This document shows, piece by piece, positions 23,600 through 33,050 of a stretch of 64,000 nt of DNA. Source of the stretch: Macrolepiota albuminosa. Its lineage: Eukaryota > Basidiomycota > Agaricomycetes > Agaricales > Agaricaceae. Each line of letters opens with the position of its first letter. The stretch's first letter is position 1. The notes beneath the pieces were generated by a model, which made no database searches, was not told the origin of the DNA, and was given only the letters and a program-made list of their open reading frames with translations. The translations under genes and the position numbers were made by a program. The stretch covers positions 1 to 64,000 of the forward strand of contig JAMWFC010000125.1 in NCBI GenBank assembly GCA_027475525.1, given 5' to 3'.

Positions 23600-26330
23600 A
23601 CATTGACGACATGGTAGAGGGCGTGGTGGTAGTAGGAGTCAAGACGGGTTCAGGAGTCGATAGGGCAGATGGGACGACGAGGCCAGGTAGAGTACCCGAT
23701 TCAATGGTGTCGAAAAATTCATTTTCATCATCTGTAAGTTCCCCTTCTTCATTGTCTACTGGAACTGCAGGTATCGTAATGGTAGGCAGATGGATCGATA
23801 AGGGACTAGCAATCTGATTTGGAACAGAGGCAACAGAGGTTGATGCTGGAGCGATATATGAACTCAAATAGGACATTGTCAATGTCGAATTAGACATGGA
23901 AGTGGTAGCCAGAACTGTAGACGGGGTCGTCGGCAACCCTGCCACATGGCTCGTGGAGCCTGGCTATCGACCTCTGCACCCTTCTTGTGCACAACCCCAC
24001 TCTTAGGAGTGGCCAACGCCAGCAGTCTCCCTCTGATTGTGTTCCCAAATGCACCCTCACTCACATCAAAAAACTTACTTCCCCGCCTCCTACTTCTTGT
24101 GTGCAGCTCCCTCTCTAGCCCCTTGCCCTCTCTCACAACTGTCGCAAAACTCTCAGCCCAAACCGCTTGCCTCCTTTGTGTGCTTTGAGCCTGCGCACAA
24201 AACCACGTGTCCTGCTCCTGTGATATGTGCTCCAAGAGCATAGAGTGTGCGGTCTGTAGAGAGGAGAGGAGCATGGCAGCAGGTGAGGGTGTCGATGATG
24301 TGGTCTCTGGTGTCGGTAATGAAGTTGTCGAGGTGGAAATGGATGGAGACATCATGCTGGTACCGAGTGCCGAGACGAGCTGCAATGTGAGCTCCATCTG
24401 TGCCAGCGCCGTGTTGCCTTGGAATTCGTACACGCTCTCGTGTGGTGGGTTGCATGAATTTTCTTCTCCACCGCTACCCATCAAGCTTTCCTCCTCCTCA
24501 TCTTCATTCTCCCCTTCCTCCTGCTATTCACCCGACTTGGCACTGAGTCCCAAATCAGGTATCGCATTCGCTCCATCAGTCGTCCCGAAACTTGTATTTG
24601 CACTCTCATCCCTGCTGACATTTCCACCCCGGGCCTTGCGTAGCAGCGTCCCAGCTTTGCTTCTCACACTCTGCCCGAAACTGTCTGCACTCTCCACACT
24701 TAGCCTCCTCTCCATCTCGACGCCTCTTAGACTTGAAGTTCCACCAACACCCACACTCACACTACTCACCTATCCTCTTCCCTCCTCACTCACTCTGCGT
24801 TCTTCTGTAACGTGGCTGCCCATCCGCGCAGCTTCGACATGATGGTTTGCTTTCATGTACCACTTTTGTCCATGAGCGTGGACTTTGATGCGCAAGTGGT
24901 CGTTAGTGTTGCTAGAAGGGTTTCTGTTGCTCAGCGTGAGGTTGGGAGTGGAGAGATATGATGTGGATGTCATCGTGGTTGGAGGAGGGAGGCTGAGGTT
25001 GGCGGATTTGAGGGAGATAGAACCACGGGAGGTGGCATTTTCGTCAGATTGATGGCGGTAGTCTAGAGATTGATGTGAGCGGAAGTTTGAGGAAGTGGGA
25101 TAAAGAAGGGGATAAGGATGAAATGTAGTACATTTTAGATTTGAATTCAAAAGAAAAGAAGAAAAGAAGAAAAGAAAAAATAAGACATACAAGAGAGGAT
25201 ACCGTTCTTCAAAATGAATCAGCGGGTATTGTATCCTTTCACGACGTTCATGTACTTGTTAAGATACCCTTTCATGGTAGGAGGATCTGCACCCAAAGCC
25301 GACGCTTCTGCTTCTCCGAGCAACGTAGAATTATGGTTAGCAACTGTCGAAAAAATGTGAGGACATAACAACACGATTGAGGGGCGTACTAACATTGCTT
25401 CAAGAAAGCACAAACTCGCTCGTCCTTTGCCGCCCCCAGTCCCTCTCCAGGCATCCTCCCTTGCCAATCTCGAGCGAAAACATCCGTGCCGGCACGTACT
25501 GCAAGTTTGATAAGATGGAGGTCGCACCTGCGTGCAGCCTCGTGAAGAAGAGACATGCCGGAGGTGTCGTGAAGGTATGAAAAGTTTATGAATCAAGTTT
25601 GCGGAGTACTGAGTAAATGAATGAGGGCGGGAGGTGGAGGTGCTGCGGGCGGGGAGAGAATATAGGACTGGAGTAAAGACCGAAACAATGCGTTGAGGAA
25701 CGCATGCGAGTCTGAACGAGGAGTCTTTTTTCGAAGGGAGATCACGAAAACAAGATTGAAGAGAATGTATCTTGTAGAGCTTTCAATACGTCCTTGCCTT
25801 TCGCAACCGCTTTCACTGATATTCCTTGAACGTCCTGCAGCATGTCGTCGATACCTTCCTGCTCGAGTAACATCTGCATGATGTCGACGTGGCCGAGAGA
25901 CATGACCAGATGGAGCGGGGTTGTTCCTGAGCCAGAGGGATGGACCTCATTTGGCGAGATCGCCCGATGAGACAGGAGCAGAGCTACAATTGGGGCTGTG
26001 GCGCAGGGGATGGCGAGATGGAGGGCTGCAGTGCCTGTATCCATTGCTTGGCCTGATGGTATCATACTCTTGCGCTTGTCCTTGGCTATTTCGTCGAGAA
26101 AGAGATAAATAAGCGCTGGATCTCCTGGAAAAGAAGTGAGAATACATCCACTCTGGGACGAAAGATACGCTCGCCATTATAGAGTGCTTAGAAGGAGTTT
26201 AACTTGATAGAAAGTGTCTGATTCTGCGATGAATGACATATTTGGAAGTGCGCCACAGTTTAGAAACTTACTGCTGCTTGAAGTCGTCAAGTGAATGGAC
26301 TCGGCGGGCATCATCTCAAACTTAAAAGAA
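23600..26330 (-). pseudogene. Osh1/2-like ankyrin-PH-FFAT oxysterol-binding-protein homologue, truncated
   Basis: From right to left on the minus strand: ankyrin repeats (TAALHLAIPCATAPIVALLL, TTPLHLVMSLGHVDIMQMLL at about 26000-25850; LLHEAARRCDLHLIKLAVRA at about 25550), a PH domain (TMKGYLNKYMNVVKGYNTR at about 25275-25220, FILKNGILS, then after an intron RIKVHAHGQKWYMKANHHVE at about 24900-24840), a Ser-rich coiled linker, and a FFAT motif DDENEFFDTIESG at about 23730. Osh proteins carry sterols and PI4P between ER and plasma membrane, and FFAT binds the ER protein Scs2/VAP. The lipid-binding ORD that should follow FFAT is missing: homology ends where the transposon end begins at 23599. 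A TGA replaces the conserved Trp after YNTR in the PH domain, and several frameshifts exist. Confidence 0.78.
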
Positions 26331-26699
26331 GCGTTGGCACGTCAGAGAATCACTGCACGATCGACACTGACAAATCCGCATGTGCATCAGAGTCCAGGGC
26401 GTCACCAAGGTTTCCTCTGCTTAGCAACCGAGGTCTCATGCGCCCGTAGACCTTCTAAGTAGTCTTCCATGTCACTCACAGCTACAACACTGTCCTTATT
26501 GTCATTGCACTTGACATAGATAAGACACGTCGAAAACATCTACAATTGTGCTAACTTTGACGCAGGAACATATCATGGAGGGAAAGATGGAGAATCGTCA
26601 AGTTACCGACTCAAGTCTTGATGTTTTTTTTTCTTTACTGATTTCTTGTTCAAGGAATTTTCAACAGGCTTTTACATGATCTTTTTCTTCGTGCACGAT

Positions 26700-26840
26700 A
26701 ACCCTAGTATAGTTATATTGCCAATGGCCTTGGAGGAACCAAGGGTGCTCTCGTGGTTGATCTTCAAAATCTCGACAATGTTACTGTAGATAAGGCAACT
26801 GACACAGCAATCATCGAGACTCCCTACTCATTCGTTACGT
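26700..26840 (+). pseudogene. Fragment of a BBE-like FAD-linked oxidase
   Basis: About 40 residues read SYIANGLGGTKGALVVDLQN and then VTVDKATDTAIIET. This matches the FAD-binding segment of berberine-bridge/glucooligosaccharide-oxidase-type flavoproteins, where GGHSY...NGLGG precedes the second flavin-contact strand. No upstream His/Cys flavinylation region or downstream BBE domain is seen, so this is an isolated shard. Confidence 0.6.
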
Positions 26841-27079
26841 ATACACACAGCCCGTCTGCCATTGTCAACATCAGACCGACCCTGGAAACCCCCATAGCCA
26901 GATATTCCGGTTCATACCTGTGATCAAGCTTGCCTGGGCTCTCCTGATTATCTCGATCTCCGTTAACCCTCTTTGATCCGTCACCGCGCGCTGCAGAAGT
27001 TCTGCACCACATTTTGCACTCCAAGACCGCCGTCTGAGCCCGTCGGGCTCATAAGTGACTCAGAATGCATGGTCACGGA

Positions 27080-27350
27080 GCGTTCTCGTCGACTCAACGC
27101 TGTCCCATGCACCGTCAGAGCGATTTTAAGCACCTAATTGGCAGGGGGTGCAGAATGAAGTGGCACCATGGAGTTGCATCCAAGTCATGGCGTCAATGGG
27201 CAACCCAGGGCCCTAGAAATATTGGAGTAATCAGAAAGCCTTTCAGTAGTGTACAAGTAAATAAAAAAATTCACTTACGTAGCGTAGAGGTTCTCCATGC
27301 CGCCAAAATCGTTGTGAGCAGAGCCGCGCGATGACGTGGCAGCATAGGAG
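27080..27350 (-). pseudogene. Ectodomain fragment related to the gene at 47560-48480
   Basis: On the minus strand an exon reads CPIDAMTWMQLHGATSFCTP after an acceptor TTTCTAG at about 27220, with an upstream exon ending ...GGMENLYAT before a GTAAGT donor. A closely similar exon lies at about 48400-48480 (CPIDTKT, stop, SLHSATLYCTP). This appears to be a Cys-containing extracellular region of unknown function. Confidence 0.45.
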
Positions 27351-28130
27351 GGTCATTCTAATTGTTCAATGGCTGGCTGAGGGTTGGAAAATGTGTGGGG
27401 GCAGAGATGCGGGCAGATACCTGATATAAGGTGTTGGAGCAACGGCAAGGGTAATATCAATGTAAGGAAGGCCGAAAAAATATCATTACTCACTATGCAA
27501 GTCACCTACCTACCATAACCTCCGAAACCATCCTTCCTGCTATGTTAGCCTTGTCGACCGTTGGCCAAGGCTTCGAAGATGCTTGATGAGGAGCGAGACA
27601 CAACAGAGGCTACAAAAAGTCAGCGTTGACATTGAACTTATCGTAGTGAGACTGAAATTAATTCAGAGATATGAGTAGAGTAGCAATAAAAACGTTTGAG
27701 CGACTTACTGGATGTCCCAAGCATTAGTCAGTGCTTCGAAATCCATTTCGTTCATTTTTCTCGTTCTTGGAAGGTCCTCCTGTAAAGTGAACTCCTGAAA
27801 ATTCACCCTTCTCTTGTGTACGCGTCGTTCCAGGTGTGGGTTCTTCTGAGTCGGTGGACAGAAGAGGCTGGACTTGGAGCGCTCGGAACACCGTTGATGT
27901 CCCAGGACAAAGATATTGGATTGATTGGTTACCAAGTTTCTGCTATTGAACGCTTGGATGAGACGTCTGCCGAGGTGACGTTTGCTGATTCTTGTGCTCC
28001 TTCACTTGGTCTCAGAGCGCTAGCTGGCGCAAAAACTATGAGACCCTTCCCCTTCACAAGCAATCTGGAATTTTCATGAGTGGATTTCTTGTCGACGAAA
28101 ACGCTGTCTGACTACAGAGCGCCACCGTCA
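27351..28130. other. Unassigned gene-like region
   Basis: Plus-strand open frame 27816-28079 (DIGLIGYQVSAIERLDETSA, then LRALAGAKTMRPFPF) and an overlapping minus-strand frame at 27705-27935 are both protein-like. I could not decide between them or name a family. Confidence 0.25.
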
Positions 28131-28139
28131 TATGCTCGT

Positions 28140-28330
28140 CATCTGTTACGTTTATTTGAAACACGATTTATAATCTCATTAGTTATACTGCTTACTGATA
28201 TGTGTATTTCTATTTCTTAGTCTCCACATATGTTTCACCGTCGAAACCTATTTAAAACCTACGGTAACCTGAAGTTCGAATTGTCTTCTCTTTTCGAACT
28301 TCAGTTAAACATCTTGTATTACATACGAAT
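28140..28330. repeat. Hairpin-bearing repeat, copy 1
   Basis: Contains a perfect 12-bp inverted repeat CTGAAGTTCGAA (28269-28280) and TTCGAACTTCAG (28293-28304) with a 12-nt loop. A related block with the same palindrome and similar flanks (TATATAC/CATACATA, TTATGCTGCGACA-like) lies at 48640-48860. Confidence 0.6.
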
Positions 28331-28446
28331 TATACATCGATTATGGCTTTGCTGCGACATTTCTCCCCAGCATTCATTCAAAATTAATTTGAGTTTTTTA
28401 CCCTGTAAGACCGAGCGAATTGAAGTTATAAATTACTACAACGGCA

Positions 28447-28937
28447 GATAAAAGTGTGTGTGAGCTCAAGGAAGCGATCGCTGCAAAGTGGGATGTGGAG
28501 GCCCCGAGACAACACTTGATATACTCTGGACAGGTGTTAAAGGTACATTCTTGTCATCTAGAAAAGGAATCTACTCATACAACTGTAAACTGTTAGGATG
28601 ATGACCGTCTCTGAACATACAAGATTCAATCAGGTCACACCATTCACATGGTCAAGGGTGCAGCGTCGTCGTCATCATCCTTGTCCTCCGCAACGACCTC
28701 AGTCAGTTGGAAGTACTACTCCATGACAACAATTACCTACATGCAGACTAGCCAGCTTCCGAGCTATCCGTTGACCCAGTTGAGTTCGCAGAAGATGATA
28801 CTGATGAGTTGATACAATTATAGCAATTGAATGATATGGGATTCACGAATGCATCACAGAATATTCTGGCTCTGCTTGCGACGGGTGGGAATGTACATGC
28901 GGCGGTGGATTACATGCTTGGTGGGGGTGGTTTGTAG
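28447..28937 (+). pseudogene. Dsk2/ubiquilin with the middle deleted (UBL joined to UBA)
   Basis: An N-terminal ubiquitin-like domain reads CELKEAIAAKWDVEAPRQHL then IYSGQVLK, followed by an intron (GTACATTC to TGTTAG) and TYKIQSGHTIHMVKGAA. After about 150 bp a C-terminal UBA domain reads LNDMGFTNASQNILALLATG then NVHAAVDYMLGGGG to a TAG at 28935. Dsk2 shuttles ubiquitinated clients to the proteasome through these two ends. The STI1/Sti1-like central region (normally some 200-300 residues) is missing, and stops (TGA for a Ser in DDRLS; TAG for Gln before LNDMGF) confirm inactivation. The Ngaro element starts 100 bp after the stop. Confidence 0.82.
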
Positions 28938-29037
28938 ATTGGATCCAAGTTTAAGATTACAAGAGACACGAGAGACGGAATCTGAGATTCGTGGTGTGAT
29001 CATTTTGTTTTGTGTCTTTTTCTAAAGAAAAAATAAA

Positions 29038-29198
29038 CTTATTGGAAGCTGTGCTACGTGCTTGCCGGCTAGCCCAGCGTGAGATAAGGCGGGTGACTCG
29101 CGCGGACGGTGATTCTTCCTTTTTAGGATGTATCTACTATTATGTACGAAGTGAAACTAGTTGTGTTTCATTTCTCACTTCTATCATATTCGCGATAA
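29038..29198 (+). repeat. Ngaro split direct repeat A1
   Basis: 161 bp, identical by eye to A2 (35219-35379). It begins at the CTTAT core and ends ATTCGCGATAA, after which the two sequences diverge. Confidence 0.93.
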
Positions 29199-29235
29199 TT
29201 TCTTGTCGTTCCCCAGCCCTGATATATTATAAGCT

Positions 29236-30810
29236 ATGTCTTCTCGTTCTAACCAGATTCGTGCCCGGGCCCAGTCATCTCCTTCTGCACCCGTCCCGGT
29301 TTCGAATGATCCCTCGTCTCAAGTCGCCTCTTCCAACACTGCAAGTGATACTGTCCCTGATCCCCCTGTGGAGGCTGTTCTGCTTCAAAATGCTGGAATA
29401 CCAGGTCCTATTCCAGAAGATTTTGATTTTGATGGGAGGGTTGTCATTCCTGATGGGATCAGTCGCTTCCAGTTGTCGCTGGCCGTTAGAGTCCGCGAAA
29501 ATGCTGCTATTGAAGATTTTAACGATGCCAGTATTCTTCAGACGGTCAACGTCAAGAACACTCCGGTCCCTCGGCCCCTAGACTTGGATATCGGCCCTCC
29601 TCTCAAGCCTCTTTATCTGTATACGAAGGCTGAAATCCAAGATCTTATTGACAGCGAGGCTCTATGTGCCCTTTTGTCCCCTTTGCCCCCTTCGCTTCTC
29701 CGGGATATCGTAGCTAGTCGAGTTCAGAACAAAAGACAAGCTGAAACTGAGCGCCAGACCCTGAAGGAGAAGGACAAAGAAGTGGATGACACAATTCGAT
29801 CAAAGTTGCTGGGTAGTATGGGAATGGCTAATCCCGTTGAACGATCTTTAGGAGAATCTCGAGACGTTGTCATTCCCACCATTTACCTCCTTAACATACG
29901 AAATCGTTTCCCTCCACCTTTGCATTTCTTTACTAATCGTCATATAGATCTAGTCAATAACTCTCCTCAAATGATACACACCAAAGTAGTGCGTTCTTTC
30001 AATTCTGATGACAGATCTACGGACAAAGTGCTCCTCCTGGACATTGCCAAGATGATCCAGGTCTGGGGTAACGACGACTCGCATTTATGTCTTACCCCTA
30101 TGCGCTTTATTGAGGCCTCTAAAAATCTCCGAGAAGCCCTCAATTTCCTTGGCAAGAAGCCTTCTGAAGCCGACCCCGCGGATGGCCCGACATCGTCTTC
30201 TACGAATCACGCTATAGAATATGGCAAACACCTGAATTTCTTCCGGCAGATCGAAAACTTTGAGGACACGTATCCTCTCTGGTATAAGTTTGAGAGAGAA
30301 GCTCGCTTGGATATACTTATGGCTAACGTCGTATTCAATTGGTCCAAGTATGCGTCCCGTGTGGATGTTATCCTCCAATCCCATAACGCGCTGCTTGAAG
30401 ATCGGAGAAGAATGTCTGAGTCTAAGGTGCCACGGTTTTCTTATGCTTCGGATGCCACTTCACATCGCTCTATTACTAAAAATAATCCGCTTCTTTTTCG
30501 GGATGCTGCACCGGCGTGCCTCCTATGTGGGAAAGCTCACCGGTTTACCGAGCACCCCGCCAACATCACTTCCTTTGAAGACGGAAAGCCTTTATACGCC
30601 CGACTTATTGGTAATCAACTCGTCACTGCCAAGAACCCACGTGGAGGACGACCTCTCAAAATCTGCGGCGTCTTTAACCTCAACCGACCTTGCGACAACC
30701 GACACGGCAACGAAGCCATTCATGTGTGCTCCCTCTGTGGTGGAGACCATCCTGCCTTTGCACGCTCGCGAGCATGTCTGCGCATTCTCAACGGCCGGAT
30801 CTGTGCCTGA
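29236..30810 (+). CDS. gag: Ngaro gag-like ORF
   Basis: 524 residues from ATG 29236, 38 bp after A1. The N-terminus is Ser/Pro-rich, the centre is helical and charged (KRQAETERQTLKEKDKEVDD), and the C-terminus holds two Cys/His clusters: CLLCGKAHRFTEH, and CSLCGGDHPAFARSRAC near the end. These are the retroelement nucleocapsid-type zinc-binding motifs seen in DIRS/Ngaro Gag. The product would package element RNA in cytoplasmic particles. It ends at TGA 30808, overlapping the pol reading frame, which is +1 relative to gag. Confidence 0.82.
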   Translation: MSSRSNQIRARAQSSPSAPVPVSNDPSSQVASSNTASDTVPDPPVEAVLLQNAGIPGPIPEDFDFDGRVVIPDGISRFQLSLAVRVRENAAIEDFNDASILQTVNVKNTPVPRPLDLDIGPPLKPLYLYTKAEIQDLIDSEALCALLSPLPPSLLRDIVASRVQNKRQAETERQTLKEKDKEVDDTIRSKLLGSMGMANPVERSLGESRDVVIPTIYLLNIRNRFPPPLHFFTNRHIDLVNNSPQMIHTKVVRSFNSDDRSTDKVLLLDIAKMIQVWGNDDSHLCLTPMRFIEASKNLREALNFLGKKPSEADPADGPTSSSTNHAIEYGKHLNFFRQIENFEDTYPLWYKFEREARLDILMANVVFNWSKYASRVDVILQSHNALLEDRRRMSESKVPRFSYASDATSHRSITKNNPLLFRDAAPACLLCGKAHRFTEHPANITSFEDGKPLYARLIGNQLVTAKNPRGGRPLKICGVFNLNRPCDNRHGNEAIHVCSLCGGDHPAFARSRACLRILNGRICA

Positions 30811-33050
30811 TCCACGCCGCCGTCCACCTCCTAAAAAACTTGCTTATCCAGATCTCACTATCCACGTGCATACACGACCATTAACCACACATTTGTCACC
30901 TCAGGACATTGAACTTTTCGACCGTGTAACCCATCCCTATAATTCTAATGCTTTCGCACGACTTCTTTCAAAACACGATCTACAAAACTCTTATCCTCAT
31001 CTGGTCATTAATTTGCGGCGCGGTTTCCCTTTGGGTACTCTGCCTTTGCTCTCCGAATCTATACTGATTAAAAATCACCCCTCTGTGATGGAATTCCCAG
31101 AGGTTATTCGTGACTATTTAAGTGAAGAAATTACTGCATGTCGCATGTCTGGTCCCTTTTCTCTTCGACACATAGAGCATATCCTCAGAGGTCCTGTATA
31201 TTCCTCACCATTGATTGTTGCCGTGCAGCAGCAGGGCCCAGACTTACCGGTTAAATACCGTGTCTGTAGGAATCTCTCAAAGGATGATCCACTCACTGGC
31301 GCTTTTTCGGTAAATAGCTTCATCGATAAAGAAGATTTCCCTACACGTTTTGATATTGCACATCTTGTGGCTGAGCAGGTAAGCTTTATTTGCTTCTAAC
31401 TATCCAACATTCATCCATTATTTTGATGTCCTTTCAATGTTTCCCATTGTGCCAATTTTGCGCATCTTTCTTTTCCCACACCATTTGGTGATTATTTCTT
31501 TTCTTTTCTACATGCCATATGACATTATTCCCATTTCTTTTCAACATGCCTTTCGGCATGATTCTCATTTCTTTCCAAGATGCCTTTTGGCATTATTCCC
31601 ATCTCTTTCCAACATGCCTTTTGGCATTATTCTCATTTCTTTTCAACACGCCTTTCGGCGTCTTTCTCATGAGAATGTCATCACACTCTATCATCTATTC
31701 TCCTTTGTCATTCTCAGTATATCCTGCAATTTGACGTCTATCATTTCGCATGCACATCCTGATGCTTATTCTGCTTTGACTTAGATAGCAGTCTCTCCTT
31801 CCGGTACACAAGCATGCTGTTTCGATATCAAGTCCTTCCACAGGACATGTCCTGTGCTTTCGCATCACAAGCCTTTTTTAGTGGTCAGTTTCGAAGATCA
31901 ATTCTACATCGACCACAACCACCCTTTTGGTGCTAGACCTGCCAGCAGCAATGCTGGTCAGATAGCTAACGCTCTTGTTGACATCTGGTCTGCTAAATTG
32001 GGAGACGACGGTTTGTTGTTTAAATTTGAAGACGACATCAATTGTTTCCGATTTCCTAACAAATCTGGTCCCTTCCACCACAACAATTTCCTTTATGCCC
32101 ATGACAGGAATTCTGCTCTTGATCTCATCTCTTCACTTAATGTCCCTTGGCATGCCGAAAAGTCAGGCACTGTATTCGAGGACTCCTTCTTATTCATAGG
32201 CTTTGCCTGGGACCTCCCACGTAAGCGTGTATCGCTTCCAGACAAGAAACGTTTAAAATATTTATCACGCATAACTTCGATGCTCGAATCCCATGAGAAT
32301 GATCACAGCGGCTTCAAACTTAGAGATATACAGGTACTACATGGTACATTGATCCATGTTTCTTTCGTGTTTCCAGAGGGATCTTCCCGCTTACCTGTCT
32401 TCTCAAATTTCATGTCCGCTTACCATGGCAACAAATTTGCCAAGCGTCACCTTACTAATTCCTTCGTACACTCCTTGAAATGGTGGCAAGCTAGGCTTCA
32501 AAATGAGTCAGCCTTTCGTCAACTCTTTCCCATTCAACCCCTTGACAACCTTGGCATATACGTCGATGCCTCTACTTCTTGGGGTATCGGTATCATGCTG
32601 AACCATTTTCACTTTGCTTTACACCTTAAACCTGATTGGAAACATCCTGGGAAAGATATTTGCTGGCTCGAATCTATAGCAATCGAAATTCTGTTTTACT
32701 TTTTGCGCCAACTCGGATTTCGCAACAGGCAATGATTCAATTCATTACTCTGATTGTTTCTAACACGACTCTTATTATCCAGGAGAATTCTTGTGCATTC
32801 CGATAACTCTGGAGCCATCGGTGCTCACCAAAAGGGTCGTAGCAGATCCATCTACCTCAATCTTTGCGTCCGACGTTCCTATTCTGTGCTCAATGAATGC
32901 ATGATCGTTCCTTCTTTTTGTTATATTCCTTCTCACTTGAACCCAGCGGATGCGCTCTCGCGTGGGGAGCTTCCTCCGCCAGACTCCATTCGTCTCAATC
33001 GGGCCTTTGAGCTGCCTGATGACATCAGCAATTCATTTGTTAATGTCTGA
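30791..33050 (+). CDS. pol: Ngaro reverse transcriptase-RNase H
   Basis: The exons are to 31378, 31785-32728 and 32783-33050, and all junctions keep frame. The start codon is not clear: the frame is open back into gag, so frameshifting, re-initiation or splicing may be used, and 30791 marks where the conserved part begins. RT motifs include GPVYSSPLIVAVQQQ, CCFDIKSFHRTCPV, HPFGARPASSNAGQIANAL and the catalytic FKFEDDINCFRFP (FEDD in place of YxDD). RNase H-type strings are LGIYVDASTSWGIG, WLESIAIEILFY, VHSDNSGAIGAH and PSHLNPADALSRGELPPPDS. The enzyme copies element RNA into circular DNA. The last intron is GC-AG. Its stop TGA overlaps the next ORF's ATG. Confidence 0.87.
31379..31784 (+). 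other. Pol intron 1 (406 nt) with five 34-bp hairpin repeats
   Basis: GTAAGC donor and TTAG acceptor. Within it, units starting 31512, 31546, 31580, 31614 and 31648 are exactly 34 bp apart, each centred on a small stem (ATGCC-TTTC-GGCAT type). The last unit is ACGCC-TTTC-GGCGT, a paired change that keeps the stem. The intron is far longer than the 46-60 nt introns elsewhere in the window. Confidence 0.8.
32729..32782 (+). other. Pol intron 2 (54 nt, GC-AG)
   Basis: Donor GCAATG and acceptor ATCCAG, with TCTAAC as likely branch site 22 nt from the end. Splicing restores RNASE H frame (CGC AAC AG/G AGA ATT CTT). Unspliced reading meets TAA, so the intron must be removed. Confidence 0.75.

Noticed and set aside
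23515..24842. Plus-strand open frames opposite the Osh gene
   Set aside because: They are mirror frames of Ser/Pro-rich minus-strand coding sequence. The minus strand has the ankyrin, PH and FFAT motifs.
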